This document shows, in pieces, positions 7,686 to 16,519 of a stretch of 64,000 nt of DNA. The stretch spans positions 1 through 64,000 of the forward strand of contig NZ_QOKV01000023.1 in the NCBI RefSeq assembly GCF_008365405.1. The letters run 5' to 3'. Under the pieces are notes generated by a model, which saw nothing but the letters and a program-made list of their open reading frames with translations, did not search any database and was not told the origin of the DNA. Origin of the DNA: Azospirillum brasilense (GTDB taxonomy: Bacteria > Pseudomonadota > Alphaproteobacteria > Azospirillales > Azospirillaceae). The translations under genes and the position numbers were made by a program. Numbering within the stretch: the first letter of the stretch is position 1; every line of letters begins with the position of its first letter.

Positions 7686-10600
7686 ATGGCTCTCGCAACC
7701 GTGACCCTTGACGACAAGTACGCGCTTGAACAAGGGCGCGTGTACCTGACGGGAACCCAGGCGCTGGTGCGCCTTCCGATGATGCAGCGCCAGCGCGATC
7801 TTGCCGCCGGGTTGAACACCGCCTGTTTCATTTCGGGTTACCGTGGGTCGCCATTGGGCGGCTTCGACCAGAATTTGTGGAACGCGCGCAAGTTCCTGGA
7901 GAAGAACCACATCCAGTTCCAGCCCGGCGTGAACGAGGAGCTGGGCGCCACCGCCGTCTGGGGCAGCCAGCAGGTCGGCATGTTCCCCGGCGCCAAATAT
8001 GACGGCGTCTATTCCATGTGGTACGGCAAGGGTCCGGGCGTCGACCGCTCGGGCGACGTGTTCAAGCACGCCAACGCCGCCGGCACCTCGCGCAACGGCG
8101 GCGTGCTGGTGCTGACGGGCGACGACCACAACGCCAAGTCCTCCACCTTCCCGCACCAGTCCGAACACGCCTTCATGCACGCGATGATCCCCGTGCTGAA
8201 CCCGTCGGGCGTGCAGGAGATCCTGGATTACGGCCTGATCGGCTGGGCGATGAGCCGCTGGTCCGGCTGCTGGATCGCCATGAAGACGATCGCCGAGACG
8301 GTGGACACCTCGGCGTCGGTTTACATCGATCCCCACCGCGTCAGCCCGATCGTCCCCGCCGATTTCCCGATGCCGCCGGGCGGCCTGAACATCCGCTGGC
8401 CCGACCCGCCGCTGGAGCAGGAATACCGGCTGATGAAGCACAAGCTGTACGCCGCCCTGGCGTTCGCGCGTGCCAACCGGCTGGACAAGGTGATGGTGTC
8501 CTCCCCCCGCCCGCGCTTCGGCATCGTCACCACCGGCAAGAGCTATCTGGACGTCCGGCAGGCCTTCGACGAGCTGGGCATCACCGAGGAGATGGCCGCC
8601 GACTGGGGCCTGACCGTCTACAAGGTCGGCATGCCCTGGCCGCTGGAGCGCGACGGCGTGCGCCACTTCGCCGAGGGGCTCGACGAGATCGTCGTGGTCG
8701 AGGAGAAGCGCGCGGTCATCGAAAACCAGCTCAAGGAGCAGCTCTACAACTGGCACCCCGACGTCCGCCCGAAGGTGGTCGGCAAGTTCGACGAGCACGG
8801 CGAGTGGATTCTCCCCTCCGCCGGCGAACTCTCCCCGGCCCAAATCGCCGTGGTCATCGGGCGCCGGCTGGAGCGCTTCGTCGACAACGAGAACCTGAAA
8901 CGCCGCGTCGCCTTCCTGGACGCGCAGGAGAAGCAGAAGGCCCATCAGGCCCGCGTCATCCGCAAGCCGACCTTCTGCTCCGGCTGCCCGCACAACACCT
9001 CCACCCATGTGCCGGAGGGCAGCCGCGCGCTGGGCGGCATCGGCTGCCACTACATGGCGACGTGGCTGGACCGCAAGACCGACACCTTCACCCAGATGGG
9101 CGGCGAGGGCGTGCCCTGGGTCGGGCAGGCGCCCTTCACCGAGGAGAAGCACATCTTCGCCAACCTGGGCGACGGCACCTACTACCACTCCGGCATCCTG
9201 GCGATCCGGCAGGCCATCGCGGCGAAGGCCAACATCACCTACAAGATCCTGTTCAACGACGCCGTGGCGATGACCGGCGGCCAGCCGGTGGACGGCACGC
9301 TGACCGTCCAGTCGCTCGCCAGCCAGCTCCGCGCCGAGGGCGTGGGCCGCATCGTCGTCGTCTCCGACGAGCCGGAGAAGTACGGCATCGGCGACGGCCT
9401 GCCCCAGTACACCAGCGTCGAGCACCGCGACGACCTGGAGCGCGTGCAGAAGGAGATGCGCGAGGTTTCCGGCGTCACCGCCCTGATCTACGACCAGACC
9501 TGCGCCACCGAGAAGCGTCGCCGCCGCAAGCGCGGCAAGATGGTCGACCCGGCCAAGCGCGTGATCATCAACGAGCTGGTCTGCGAGGGCTGCGGCGACT
9601 GTTCCGTGAAATCCTCCTGCGTGTCGGTGGTGCCGCTGGAGACGGAGTTCGGGCGCAAGCGCCAGATCGACCAGTCGAGCTGCAACAAGGATTATTCCTG
9701 CACCAAGGGCTTCTGCCCCAGCTTCGTGACGGTGGAGGGCGGCCAACTCCGCAAGCCCAAGCCGGTCGAAGCGAAGGCGGGCGCCGCCAAGGCCGGCGCC
9801 GACCCGTCAGACCTGCGCACCCCCACCCTGCCCGCGCTCGACCGGCCCTGGGGCATCTACGTCACCGGCGTCGGCGGCACCGGCGTGGTGACCATCGGCG
9901 CCCTGCTCGGCATGGCCGCCCACATCGAGGGCAAGGGCGTCGGCGTGCTCGACATGACCGGCCTCGCCCAGAAGGGTGGTGCTGTGACCAGCCACATCCG
10001 CATCGCCGCCACGCCGGAGGACATCCATTCCGTCCGCATCGCGGCGGGCGGGGCGGACGCGGTGGTCGGCTGCGACCTGATCGTCGCCGGGGCGGGCGAC
10101 GCCCTGTCGAAGATGGCGCACGGCCACACCCGCGCGGTCATCAACACCCACGACACCATCACCGTGGACTTCCTGAAGAAGCCGGACTTCACCGTGCCGG
10201 TCCGCGATCTGGTGGCCGACATCCGCAAAGCCTGCGGCGAGGGGGCGGTGAACGCCTTCGACGCGACCAAGCTGGCGACCGCGTTGATGGGCGACAGCAT
10301 CGCCACCAACCCCTTCCTGATGGGCTACGCGTGGCAGAAGGGGCTGATCCCGATCACCGCCGAAGCCATCCTGAAGGCCATCGAGCTGAACGGCGTGGCG
10401 GTGAAGATGAACACCGACGCCTTCAACTGGGGCCGCCGCGCCGCCGTCGATCTGGCCGCGGTGGAGGCCGCCGCCAACCCGCCGCAGGAGCAGGCCGCAG
10501 CCCACGACCTGTTCATCCTCGACCAGCGCCGCCCATCGGCCAGCCTGGACGAGGCCATCGCCCGCCGCACCGCCTTCCTGACCGATTATCAGGACGCGGC

Positions 10601-11204
10601 CTACGCCAGCCGCTACCACGCGCTGGTCGACTGGACGCGGCGCGTCGAGGGGCAGAGGTTCCCCGGCTCAACCGCCCTGACCGAGGCCGTGGCGAAGGGC
10701 TACTTCAAGCTGCTCGCCTACAAGGATGAGTATGAGGTGGCCAGGCTCTACACCGACACCGGCTTCGTCGAGCAGGTCGGGCGGATGTTCGAGGGCGACT
10801 ACAAGCTGGTCTTCCACATGGCCCCGCCGGTGATGGGCGAGAGCGGCGAGGATGGCGGCGAGCCGAAGAAGAAGCGCTTCGGCCCTTGGATGCTCAAGGC
10901 TTTGCGCCTGCTCGCCAAGGGCAAGCGCCTGCGCGGCAGCCCGCTCGACCCGTTCGGCTGGCTGGCCGAGCGCCGCATGGAGCGCCGCCTCATCGCGGAG
11001 TACGAGGCCATCATGGGCGAGATCCTGCACGGCCTGACCCGCGACAACCACGCCACGGCGGTGGAGATCGCCCGCCTGCCGCAGGAAATGCGCGGCTACG
11101 GCCCGGTGAAGGCCCGCAACGTCGAGGCGGCCAAGGCGAAGGAGGCCGCCCTGCTGGACGGCTTCCGCCAGCCCGCCGCCCCGCAGCCGATGGCGGCGGA
11201 GTGA
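7686..11204 (+). CDS. indolepyruvate ferredoxin oxidoreductase, fused alpha/beta form
   Basis: This 1172-residue enzyme oxidatively decarboxylates aryl-pyruvates such as indolepyruvate to the acyl-CoA, reducing ferredoxin. The N-terminal part is the pyrimidine-binding domain (YRGSPLGGFD near residue 53). CSGCPHNTS (about 432) and GDGTYYHSG (about 495) belong to the TPP-binding half. Cysteines CEGCGDCSVKSSC (from about 632) plus CNKDYSCTKGFC give 4Fe-4S sites. From about 725 (GVGGTGVVTIG) lies the IorB-like gamma domain, then a C-terminal DUF6537-like tail. GGGGATGG before the ATG at 7686 decides the start. Fused IOR of this length is typical of Proteobacteria. The gene appears to be monocistronic. 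It could also act on phenylpyruvate. Confidence 0.92.
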   Translation: MALATVTLDDKYALEQGRVYLTGTQALVRLPMMQRQRDLAAGLNTACFISGYRGSPLGGFDQNLWNARKFLEKNHIQFQPGVNEELGATAVWGSQQVGMFPGAKYDGVYSMWYGKGPGVDRSGDVFKHANAAGTSRNGGVLVLTGDDHNAKSSTFPHQSEHAFMHAMIPVLNPSGVQEILDYGLIGWAMSRWSGCWIAMKTIAETVDTSASVYIDPHRVSPIVPADFPMPPGGLNIRWPDPPLEQEYRLMKHKLYAALAFARANRLDKVMVSSPRPRFGIVTTGKSYLDVRQAFDELGITEEMAADWGLTVYKVGMPWPLERDGVRHFAEGLDEIVVVEEKRAVIENQLKEQLYNWHPDVRPKVVGKFDEHGEWILPSAGELSPAQIAVVIGRRLERFVDNENLKRRVAFLDAQEKQKAHQARVIRKPTFCSGCPHNTSTHVPEGSRALGGIGCHYMATWLDRKTDTFTQMGGEGVPWVGQAPFTEEKHIFANLGDGTYYHSGILAIRQAIAAKANITYKILFNDAVAMTGGQPVDGTLTVQSLASQLRAEGVGRIVVVSDEPEKYGIGDGLPQYTSVEHRDDLERVQKEMREVSGVTALIYDQTCATEKRRRRKRGKMVDPAKRVIINELVCEGCGDCSVKSSCVSVVPLETEFGRKRQIDQSSCNKDYSCTKGFCPSFVTVEGGQLRKPKPVEAKAGAAKAGADPSDLRTPTLPALDRPWGIYVTGVGGTGVVTIGALLGMAAHIEGKGVGVLDMTGLAQKGGAVTSHIRIAATPEDIHSVRIAAGGADAVVGCDLIVAGAGDALSKMAHGHTRAVINTHDTITVDFLKKPDFTVPVRDLVADIRKACGEGAVNAFDATKLATALMGDSIATNPFLMGYAWQKGLIPITAEAILKAIELNGVAVKMNTDAFNWGRRAAVDLAAVEAAANPPQEQAAAHDLFILDQRRPSASLDEAIARRTAFLTDYQDAAYASRYHALVDWTRRVEGQRFPGSTALTEAVAKGYFKLLAYKDEYEVARLYTDTGFVEQVGRMFEGDYKLVFHMAPPVMGESGEDGGEPKKKRFGPWMLKALRLLAKGKRLRGSPLDPFGWLAERRMERRLIAEYEAIMGEILHGLTRDNHATAVEIARLPQEMRGYGPVKARNVEAAKAKEAALLDGFRQPAAPQPMAAE

Positions 11205-11207
11205 CCG

Positions 11208-11235
11208 CAAGGTTTGTGACCCAAGGTTTGTGACC
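11208..11235. repeat. perfect 14-bp tandem duplication after the oxidoreductase gene
   Basis: CAAGGTTTGTGACC occurs twice head to tail, starting four bases after the stop codon. It looks like a simple slippage duplication. No function is apparent. Confidence 0.8.
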
Positions 11236-11276
11236 GATGCGACCGGGTGCGGGGGGCGGTTTGCCTCCCGTACCCT

Positions 11277-12203
11277 TCAGCGCGGCTGCAGGACGCCGAT
11301 CTCCGCCAGGGCGGCGCGGTTGCGGGTGACGGCGGCGGCAAGATGGCGCAGGTGCTGCTGCTGAAGGGCCGGATTGGCGAAGGTGCGCAGGTAGCCCTTC
11401 AGCACATGCTCCCCGAAGTTCAGCGCAAGGTCGGCGTCCAGGTGATGCCCCTTCCGCGATGAGGCGTGAACCGTCATGACGGACCGCCCGTCGAGCACGA
11501 AGCCGTGGCGGTTCCGCGGGTCCGGCATCGTCACATCGGCCAGAGGCGCGTCGTAGACCTGCCATAGGCGCGCGTCGAGCACCTCCACGCAGGCGGGATC
11601 GGGCAGGACCAGCGCGTTCAGCACATTCTGCTCCCACAGCGCGTGCTGCGCCACGCCCCGACAGGTCACCGCCCAGTGCGCCAGCAGCCCGCGCGATACC
11701 CACAGCATGAGGCCCGACGACAGGTAGGGGGTTTCCGGGTCGATTCCGCGGTCCCGCAACAGGCGTTCCGCCGGCGTGACGTAATGGCCGCCGTTGCGCA
11801 GTTCGCCCATCATCCCGCCGACGGTCATGCGGTCCACCGTGCCGGTGAGCGCAACCGCCTTGCCGGAGCGCCGGAGATCCTCCGCCAGCCGCTCGGCCAT
11901 GGCGAGGTCGAGGGCTCCCACCATCATGTCGGCGTCCAGCCACAGCAGGCTGTCCCACGCCTCGCCCGCGCAATATTCCGACAGGTGCCCCTTGCACAGA
12001 TAGGGATGTGCGTCCGCCGGCAGGATCTTCGGGCGGTCAAGCAGCAGGCCGGCAGCGCGCAGGTACGCACGCTGCCCATCAGTCAGGCCGAAATCGCAGA
12101 CGCGCACCCGCTCCAGCGGAAAGCGGCCCGCCAGCCCCTCCAGAAAGGCCAGCGTGGTGATGAAATAGCGCGCGTTGGCGCCGGTCGCGCACAGCGTCGT
12201 CAT
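11277..12203 (-). CDS. putative GT-A fold glycosyltransferase (DxD)
   Basis: This 308-residue soluble protein opens with a nucleotide-sugar transferase pattern (MTTLCATGANARYFITTLAF). LLWLDADMMV carries an Asp90-Ala-Asp92 motif, the metal/UDP-sugar ligand of GT-A enzymes such as family GT8. The later motif SSGLMLWVSRG and HASSRKGHHLD are compatible with that fold. No membrane segment is seen. Its ATG overlaps the stop of the upstream TPR-glycosyltransferase gene by four bases (ATGA), indicating translational coupling. With that gene and the SGNH gene it forms an operon probably modifying a surface protein or polysaccharide. The family placement is moderate; donor and acceptor are unknown. Confidence 0.72.
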   Translation of the reverse strand: MTTLCATGANARYFITTLAFLEGLAGRFPLERVRVCDFGLTDGQRAYLRAAGLLLDRPKILPADAHPYLCKGHLSEYCAGEAWDSLLWLDADMMVGALDLAMAERLAEDLRRSGKAVALTGTVDRMTVGGMMGELRNGGHYVTPAERLLRDRGIDPETPYLSSGLMLWVSRGLLAHWAVTCRGVAQHALWEQNVLNALVLPDPACVEVLDARLWQVYDAPLADVTMPDPRNRHGFVLDGRSVMTVHASSRKGHHLDADLALNFGEHVLKGYLRTFANPALQQQHLRHLAAAVTRNRAALAEIGVLQPR

Positions 12204-13870
12204 GGTCGGTCCTGCAAGGGGTCCTTCAGCGCCGCCAGATCGCGGCGCAGCCGCTCCACCGGCTCCGTCCAGTCGCCGAACACGGATTGGCGGTAGAGGC
12301 GTGCCGTTGGATACCAGGGAGAATCCGTCCTCCCACACATCCAGCGCCACTCCGCCCCTTGATCGAGCAGCACCGCCACCGGCTTCCCCAGCGCTCCGGC
12401 GAGGTGGGCCACGGCGGTGCAGGGGCTGATCACGATGTCCAGCGCCTGGATCGCCGCGGCGGTGTCCGCGAAATCGCGAAGCTCCGTCCCCAGGTCAAGG
12501 ACCGGGCCGAGCGGGGTGTGGCGCTCAAGATCCGCACGGCCGTTGGCGACCTGGAGCAGGACTGTCGTCACGCCGGAGACGCTGGTCAGCGGCAGCACCG
12601 CCTCCAGCCCCGGCGAGCGTTGGCGGTGATAGGGAAAGGCGACCGAACCGTGCCAGACCAGCCCCGCTTTCACCCCGCGCAGCCCGGCCAGCCGGTCCGC
12701 CCAACGCCGCGCCGCCGCGTCGGGCGCCCGCAGATAGGGAACGGCGGCGGGCACGCTGTCCAGATCGGTGCCCACCCGGTGGATCAGGCTCATGATGGGG
12801 ATTTGGACGTCGTGGGCCGGTGGCGGTCCGTCGAGGCCGGACAGGTCGTCCACCAGCTCCGACGCGCGGAATAGGTCGAGCAAACCCTCCGGCCCGTGGA
12901 AGACCACGCGCATCCCCTGGGCTCGCAGCAGCGGGGCGTAGCGGATGAACTGGATGGCGTCGCCATAACCGCGGTCGGCGTGGATCAGCAGCGTTTTGCC
13001 CGGCCGAACCCGACCGTCCCAGACCGGCCGGGTGTAGGATCGCGACGGCAGGAAGGCGGGCAGGCTCAGCCGCGCCTCATAGTCCGCCGCCCCGTCGCGC
13101 AGGCGCCCGGCGAGCATTCGCAGCGTCCCGCGCCCCGCCCGCGCCGCGTCCATCCCCGGCGACAGGCGCGAGGCGCGGTCGAAGGCGGCTTCGGCAAGGA
13201 CGACCGCGTGCCGTCCCAGCCCGGCGAAGCCCAGGTTGGCCCAGTGCTCGGCCGTGGACGGGTCGAGCGCGACGGCCCGGCGCAGCGCCTTGCGCGCCTC
13301 GTCCTGCCGCCACGCCGCCAGCAGCGCCGCCCCCGCCGCCCCCCAGGCGGCGGCCGTGCCGCGCAGCACCGCCAGCCGGGCCAAGGCGTCGGCCGCCGCG
13401 TCCGGCCGCTCCGCCTTGCCCAGCGCCTCCGCCATGTTGTTCTGGCTGCGGGCGTGGCCGGGGGCCAGGACCAGAGCGAGCCGGTACAGCACCGCCGCCG
13501 CCGCGACATTGCGCGTGCCCAGCCGCAGGTCGCCAAGGTCGCAGGCGAGATCGGGCGACAGCACACCGCGGCGCACGGCGCCGGCCAGCAGGGCCGCCGC
13601 CCGGTCCCCCCGCCCTTGGCGCTTCAGGCATTCCGCCTGGCTACGCGCATAGGCGGGGTTCTCCGGCGCACAAGCGGAGGCCCGGCGGAAGCGCGCCTCG
13701 CCTCCCGCAGGATCGCCCGCGGAGACGGCCAGCACGCCAAGGATGTTCCAGGCTTCGCCGTGGCCGGGGACCAGCGCCAGGGCTCGGACGACCCGGCGTT
13801 CCGCCCCCACCCGGTCGCCCTGCTGAAGGGCGGCGGCGCCCGCCCGGAGAAAGTCCATCGCGTCGGTCAC
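12200..13870 (-). CDS. TPR-repeat glycosyltransferase (FlmG/OGT-like architecture)
   Basis: Residues 1 to about 265 of this 556-residue protein are tetratricopeptide repeats (for example GHGEAWNILGVLAVSAGDPA). Residues about 285-556 form a GT-B-like domain with GYGDAIQFIRYAPLLRAQG, GLVWHGS, IVISPCTAVAHLAGALGKPV and EWRWMCGRTDSPWYPT. This layout is that of alphaproteobacterial TPR-glycosyltransferases, including flagellin-modifying FlmG. A paralogue with the same ordered motifs is encoded at 51940-53706. The start is a GTG with AGGAGG five bases upstream. It sits 31 bases after an SGNH-protein gene and overlaps the following GT-A gene by four bases. The acceptor protein is unknown; TPRs would supply specificity. 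Confidence 0.82.
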   Translation of the reverse strand: MTDAMDFLRAGAAALQQGDRVGAERRVVRALALVPGHGEAWNILGVLAVSAGDPAGGEARFRRASACAPENPAYARSQAECLKRQGRGDRAAALLAGAVRRGVLSPDLACDLGDLRLGTRNVAAAAVLYRLALVLAPGHARSQNNMAEALGKAERPDAAADALARLAVLRGTAAAWGAAGAALLAAWRQDEARKALRRAVALDPSTAEHWANLGFAGLGRHAVVLAEAAFDRASRLSPGMDAARAGRGTLRMLAGRLRDGAADYEARLSLPAFLPSRSYTRPVWDGRVRPGKTLLIHADRGYGDAIQFIRYAPLLRAQGMRVVFHGPEGLLDLFRASELVDDLSGLDGPPPAHDVQIPIMSLIHRVGTDLDSVPAAVPYLRAPDAAARRWADRLAGLRGVKAGLVWHGSVAFPYHRQRSPGLEAVLPLTSVSGVTTVLLQVANGRADLERHTPLGPVLDLGTELRDFADTAAAIQALDIVISPCTAVAHLAGALGKPVAVLLDQGAEWRWMCGRTDSPWYPTARLYRQSVFGDWTEPVERLRRDLAALKDPLQDRP

Positions 13871-13901
13871 GCGACCTCCTGGGATGACGATCGGATCCGG
13901 A

Positions 13902-14564
13902 TCATGGCAGGTCCAGCGCGTTCAGAGCCTCCGCCCAGACTTCGGCGGCGCGGATGGGATGCAGGTGGTGATCGCCGGGATTCGGGCTGCGGAACGCCTC
14001 GGCGACCAGCCCGCTCTCCGGGTCGGCGATGCGCGGCGTGATGTCGACGAAGGGCAGCCCGCGCGCCTCCGCCTCGTCCCGCAGGCGGGCGTTGTAGCGG
14101 TGAGTCAGATCGGTGCGCTGACGCAGCGTGGCGGTGACCTCGTGCCGGGCGCGCGCGACCTTGCCCCGGATCTCGCCGTCGCGAATGGTCGGCAGCACCG
14201 CCCCGGTCAGCACCAACGTGGGATAGCCGCCCACCAGCAGATCGTCCACGAAGGCGGCGCAGGCGGACACCGAGTCCTCCAACTGCCGCTCGACGCAGTC
14301 GCCATGCCTCTGCGCCCGCCACCAGATGACGAAGCCGCAATCGACCTCGCCGAGCTGGATCACCGGGATGGCGTCCGGATCGGCGGGCAGCAGCGCCTCC
14401 TTGAACAGAGTGACCGCGTGGGTCTGGCTCTCCGGGTTGCGCAGGCCGACCGAGGTCGCTCCGGGAACCGGCAGACAGCGCGCCGGACGATTGAGCAGAC
14501 GCATCGTCGCGGCGATCTCGAAGGATTGCACGTGGCTGTCGCCGATGAAGAACCAATCCCGCAT
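13902..14564 (-). CDS. SGNH/GDSL-hydrolase-like protein
   Basis: The 220-residue product starts MRDWFFIGDSHVQSFEI. GDSH with Ser10 is the block-I nucleophile motif of SGNH hydrolases. GEVDCGFVIWW fits block III-like positions and DHHLHP near 198-203 provides the Asp/His block V. No signal peptide or membrane segment is visible, so action on a cytosolic nucleotide-sugar or glycan intermediate is more likely than on exported polymer. It is the first gene of an operon with two glycosyltransferases. Related proteins often deacetylate or acetylate sugars; the reaction here is inferred and unproved. Confidence 0.72.
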   Translation of the reverse strand: MRDWFFIGDSHVQSFEIAATMRLLNRPARCLPVPGATSVGLRNPESQTHAVTLFKEALLPADPDAIPVIQLGEVDCGFVIWWRAQRHGDCVERQLEDSVSACAAFVDDLLVGGYPTLVLTGAVLPTIRDGEIRGKVARARHEVTATLRQRTDLTHRYNARLRDEAEARGLPFVDITPRIADPESGLVAEAFRSPNPGDHHLHPIRAAEVWAEALNALDLP

Positions 14565-14740
14565 GCCTTACGACCCACGCCACCACCGGCGCATTGTGGG
14601 GCGGCGGCGGGGTGGGAGTAAACCGGGAAACGAAGAGTGGGAAGCCTATTTCAACTCATTGACTTCAGAAGCCACACCGCCCTTTTGCGGGAAGCGCGAA
14701 GGGCGGCGGTCGCCCCTCGCAAAGCGCGCCCTTTCCCGCC

Positions 14741-15688
14741 TCAGCTGTCCTTGGGCTTGTGCGTGTCGCTGATCGGCTGGACGCCGGCGGGCGGCTGGTC
14801 CTGCTGTTGCTGGGGCTGCTGCTCCTGTTGCGGCTGCGGGTTCTGCTGGTCCTGCTGTTGCGGCTCGGGACGGCGCGGGCCGGCCTTGACGTCGTTGTAG
14901 ACGGCCTCGGCGACGCGCAACAGGTCCTCCTTGGACATCCGCCCGGCCAGCGCGTAGGCCAGCGGACCTTCCACCCAGTAGATGGTCGCCACGTCGCCGT
15001 TCTGCGAGAAGCCGAACTTCGCCGGGTTGCCGGAGCGCGGGGCGCCGACGAACAGGGTGACGCGCTTGTTCGCCTCGTTCACGTACATGTACTGGGCGCC
15101 GGCGCCCAGCTCGGTGGGCAGCGAGCGCCCGCCGATCAGCCGCAGGCCGACCTTGCCCAGGTCCGGGCCGAAGACGTCGCGCCCGACGCGCTTGGACAGC
15201 CAGCTGTTCAGCTCGTCCTGGTTGTCGGCGCCAAGCTCGACCTGGAAGCGCTCGTCGGAGGTGTAGAAGCGGTGGGCCTGGGTGGCCTCCTCGGCGAAGG
15301 TCTGGAGGGTCTGGCGCTGCTGGACGACCGGCGACTGGTCCACCGCGCCGCGGCCCAGCCAGCCGCCGCCGGCACCGCCGACGATCAGCATCACCGCCGC
15401 GGCCATGCGCACCCAGGAGCGGGCGTGCCAGGGGCCGGCGTTGTCGTTGCCGGGCATGCGCCCGCGCAGCTTGCCCGTCAGTTCCTCGACCGGGCCGCTG
15501 GCCGGCTCGCGCAGCACGGGGTCGAAGAGTTCGTGCAGCAGCGCGGCCTGGGCGCGGTAATCCTCCGCCCGGCGGGCGGCTTCGGGGTCGTCGGCCAGCC
15601 ATCGCTCCACGAAGAGCCGGCGTTCCGGAGCCAGTTGCCCATCCACGTAGGCGTGCAGTTCGTCGTCCGTTACGCAATGCGCGTTCAT
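14741..15688 (-). CDS. anti-sigma factor, membrane-anchored
   Basis: The 315-residue protein has a cytosolic anti-sigma N-terminus (MNAHCVTDDELHAYVDGQLA, residues 1-20, of the type that begins many ECF anti-sigma factors), a single membrane segment at about 93-112 and a C-terminal, probably periplasmic, domain. That domain ends in a Gln/Pro-rich low-complexity tail (about 272-305). Its ATG overlaps the stop of the ECF sigma gene by one base (TGATG), the usual coupling of a sigma/anti-sigma pair. It presumably sequesters that sigma until an envelope signal is sensed. The Cys5/His12 positions do not make a full zinc HxxxCxxC motif. Confidence 0.87.
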   Translation of the reverse strand: MNAHCVTDDELHAYVDGQLAPERRLFVERWLADDPEAARRAEDYRAQAALLHELFDPVLREPASGPVEELTGKLRGRMPGNDNAGPWHARSWVRMAAAVMLIVGGAGGGWLGRGAVDQSPVVQQRQTLQTFAEEATQAHRFYTSDERFQVELGADNQDELNSWLSKRVGRDVFGPDLGKVGLRLIGGRSLPTELGAGAQYMYVNEANKRVTLFVGAPRSGNPAKFGFSQNGDVATIYWVEGPLAYALAGRMSKEDLLRVAEAVYNDVKAGPRRPEPQQQDQQNPQPQQEQQPQQQQDQPPAGVQPISDTHKPKDS

Positions 15689-16230
15689 CACTTCACCCGC
15701 CTGAGGGCCACCGAGCCCTCGTTCGCCAGCTTCGCCCTGACCGCCTCGCGCGCCCGCGAGAGGCGCGACATGACGGTCCCGATCGGCACGCCGAGCGTCT
15801 CGGCGACCTCCTCGTATTTCAGGCCCTCCAGCGCGACGAGGAGCAGCACCTTGCGCTGTTCCTCCGGCAGGTCGTCGAGCGCGCGCATCATCTCGCGCAA
15901 CTCCACACGTTCCTCCTGCCGGGCCGGCGTCACCAGCTTCGACTCGACGCTGTCCACATCGACCTCGTCGGGCCGCGACGCTTTGGAGCGGACCTGATTG
16001 ACATGGACGTTGTGCAGGATGGTGAAAAGCCACGCCCGCAGGTTCGTCCCCGCCTTGAAGGTGTCGGCGCGCGCCACCGCGCGCGTCAACGCCTCCTGCA
16101 CCAGATCCTCGGCATCCGAACGGTTGCGCAGCAACGCGCGCGCGTAGCGGCGCAGCGACGCAATGTGGACTTCCAGCTCGACCCCGAACGTGCTCAACCG
16201 CGCACCCGATTGTTGCCTCGAAGGCTCCAC
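15688..16230 (-). CDS. ECF-type RNA polymerase sigma factor
   Basis: A 180-residue RpoE-like sigma factor. Region 2 spans about 25-90 (YARALLRNRSDAEDLVQEAL; then TNLRAWLFTILHNVHVNQVR) and region 4 about 120-170 (LPEEQRKVLLLVALEGLKYE, with the helix-turn-helix SRLSRARE). It is cotranscribed with its anti-sigma gene. The start is uncertain: the only candidate in frame is GTG at 16230, without a good ribosome site, whereas AAGGAG precedes an ATG at 16252 that is in another frame and is cut from this one by a TGA. TTG starts further in would shorten the N-terminus without harming region 2. The target promoters are unknown. Confidence 0.9.
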   Translation of the reverse strand: MEPSRQQSGARLSTFGVELEVHIASLRRYARALLRNRSDAEDLVQEALTRAVARADTFKAGTNLRAWLFTILHNVHVNQVRSKASRPDEVDVDSVESKLVTPARQEERVELREMMRALDDLPEEQRKVLLLVALEGLKYEEVAETLGVPIGTVMSRLSRAREAVRAKLANEGSVALRRVK

Positions 16231-16519
16231 GGACCGCCGGGTGGCGGATCATGGCACTCCTTCAGGTAGGAACGGGCGGCGCGGCCTCCCAGGGCCGAGC
16301 CCCATTCAGGACCCGGTACGCCAGGATGAACGCCCCCCGCCCATCGTTTATTCCAGACTTTGATGCCCGTGCAGCAAAAATTCGGCGGAAAGGTGGCGGG
16401 GCCGCAAACTGCCCCTCGGGGCGCCGTCTTGTGGCAAATCGCCGCTGCGCGCGGATAAGCCCCCGGTTTGGGCGCGCGGCTTGGCACAATCCTTTGCACT
16501 GCGTCATAAGGGCGGGGCC

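Noticed and set aside
8018-10729. A 903-codon frame overlapping the indolepyruvate oxidoreductase in another frame of the same strand
   Set aside because: The annotated frame carries TPP and Fe-S motifs; this one is Arg/Pro/Gly-rich, characteristic of a shifted reading of a GC-rich gene.
14677-14706. Hairpin CCGCCCTT/AAGGGCGG after the anti-sigma gene as a terminator
   Set aside because: The stem is short and no T-run follows on the minus strand, so I did not list it as a terminator.
14741-16252. Reading 14741-16252 as one fused 503-codon protein from the ATG at 16252
   Set aside because: The first half would be out of frame with the clear ECF sigma sequence; the real layout is two genes overlapping by one base.
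16488-16505. A TGGCAC...TTTGCA sequence resembling a sigma-54 promoter before the KfrA-like gene
   Set aside because: The GG and GC are 11 bases apart; sigma-54 requires ten, and the strict spacing makes this unlikely.
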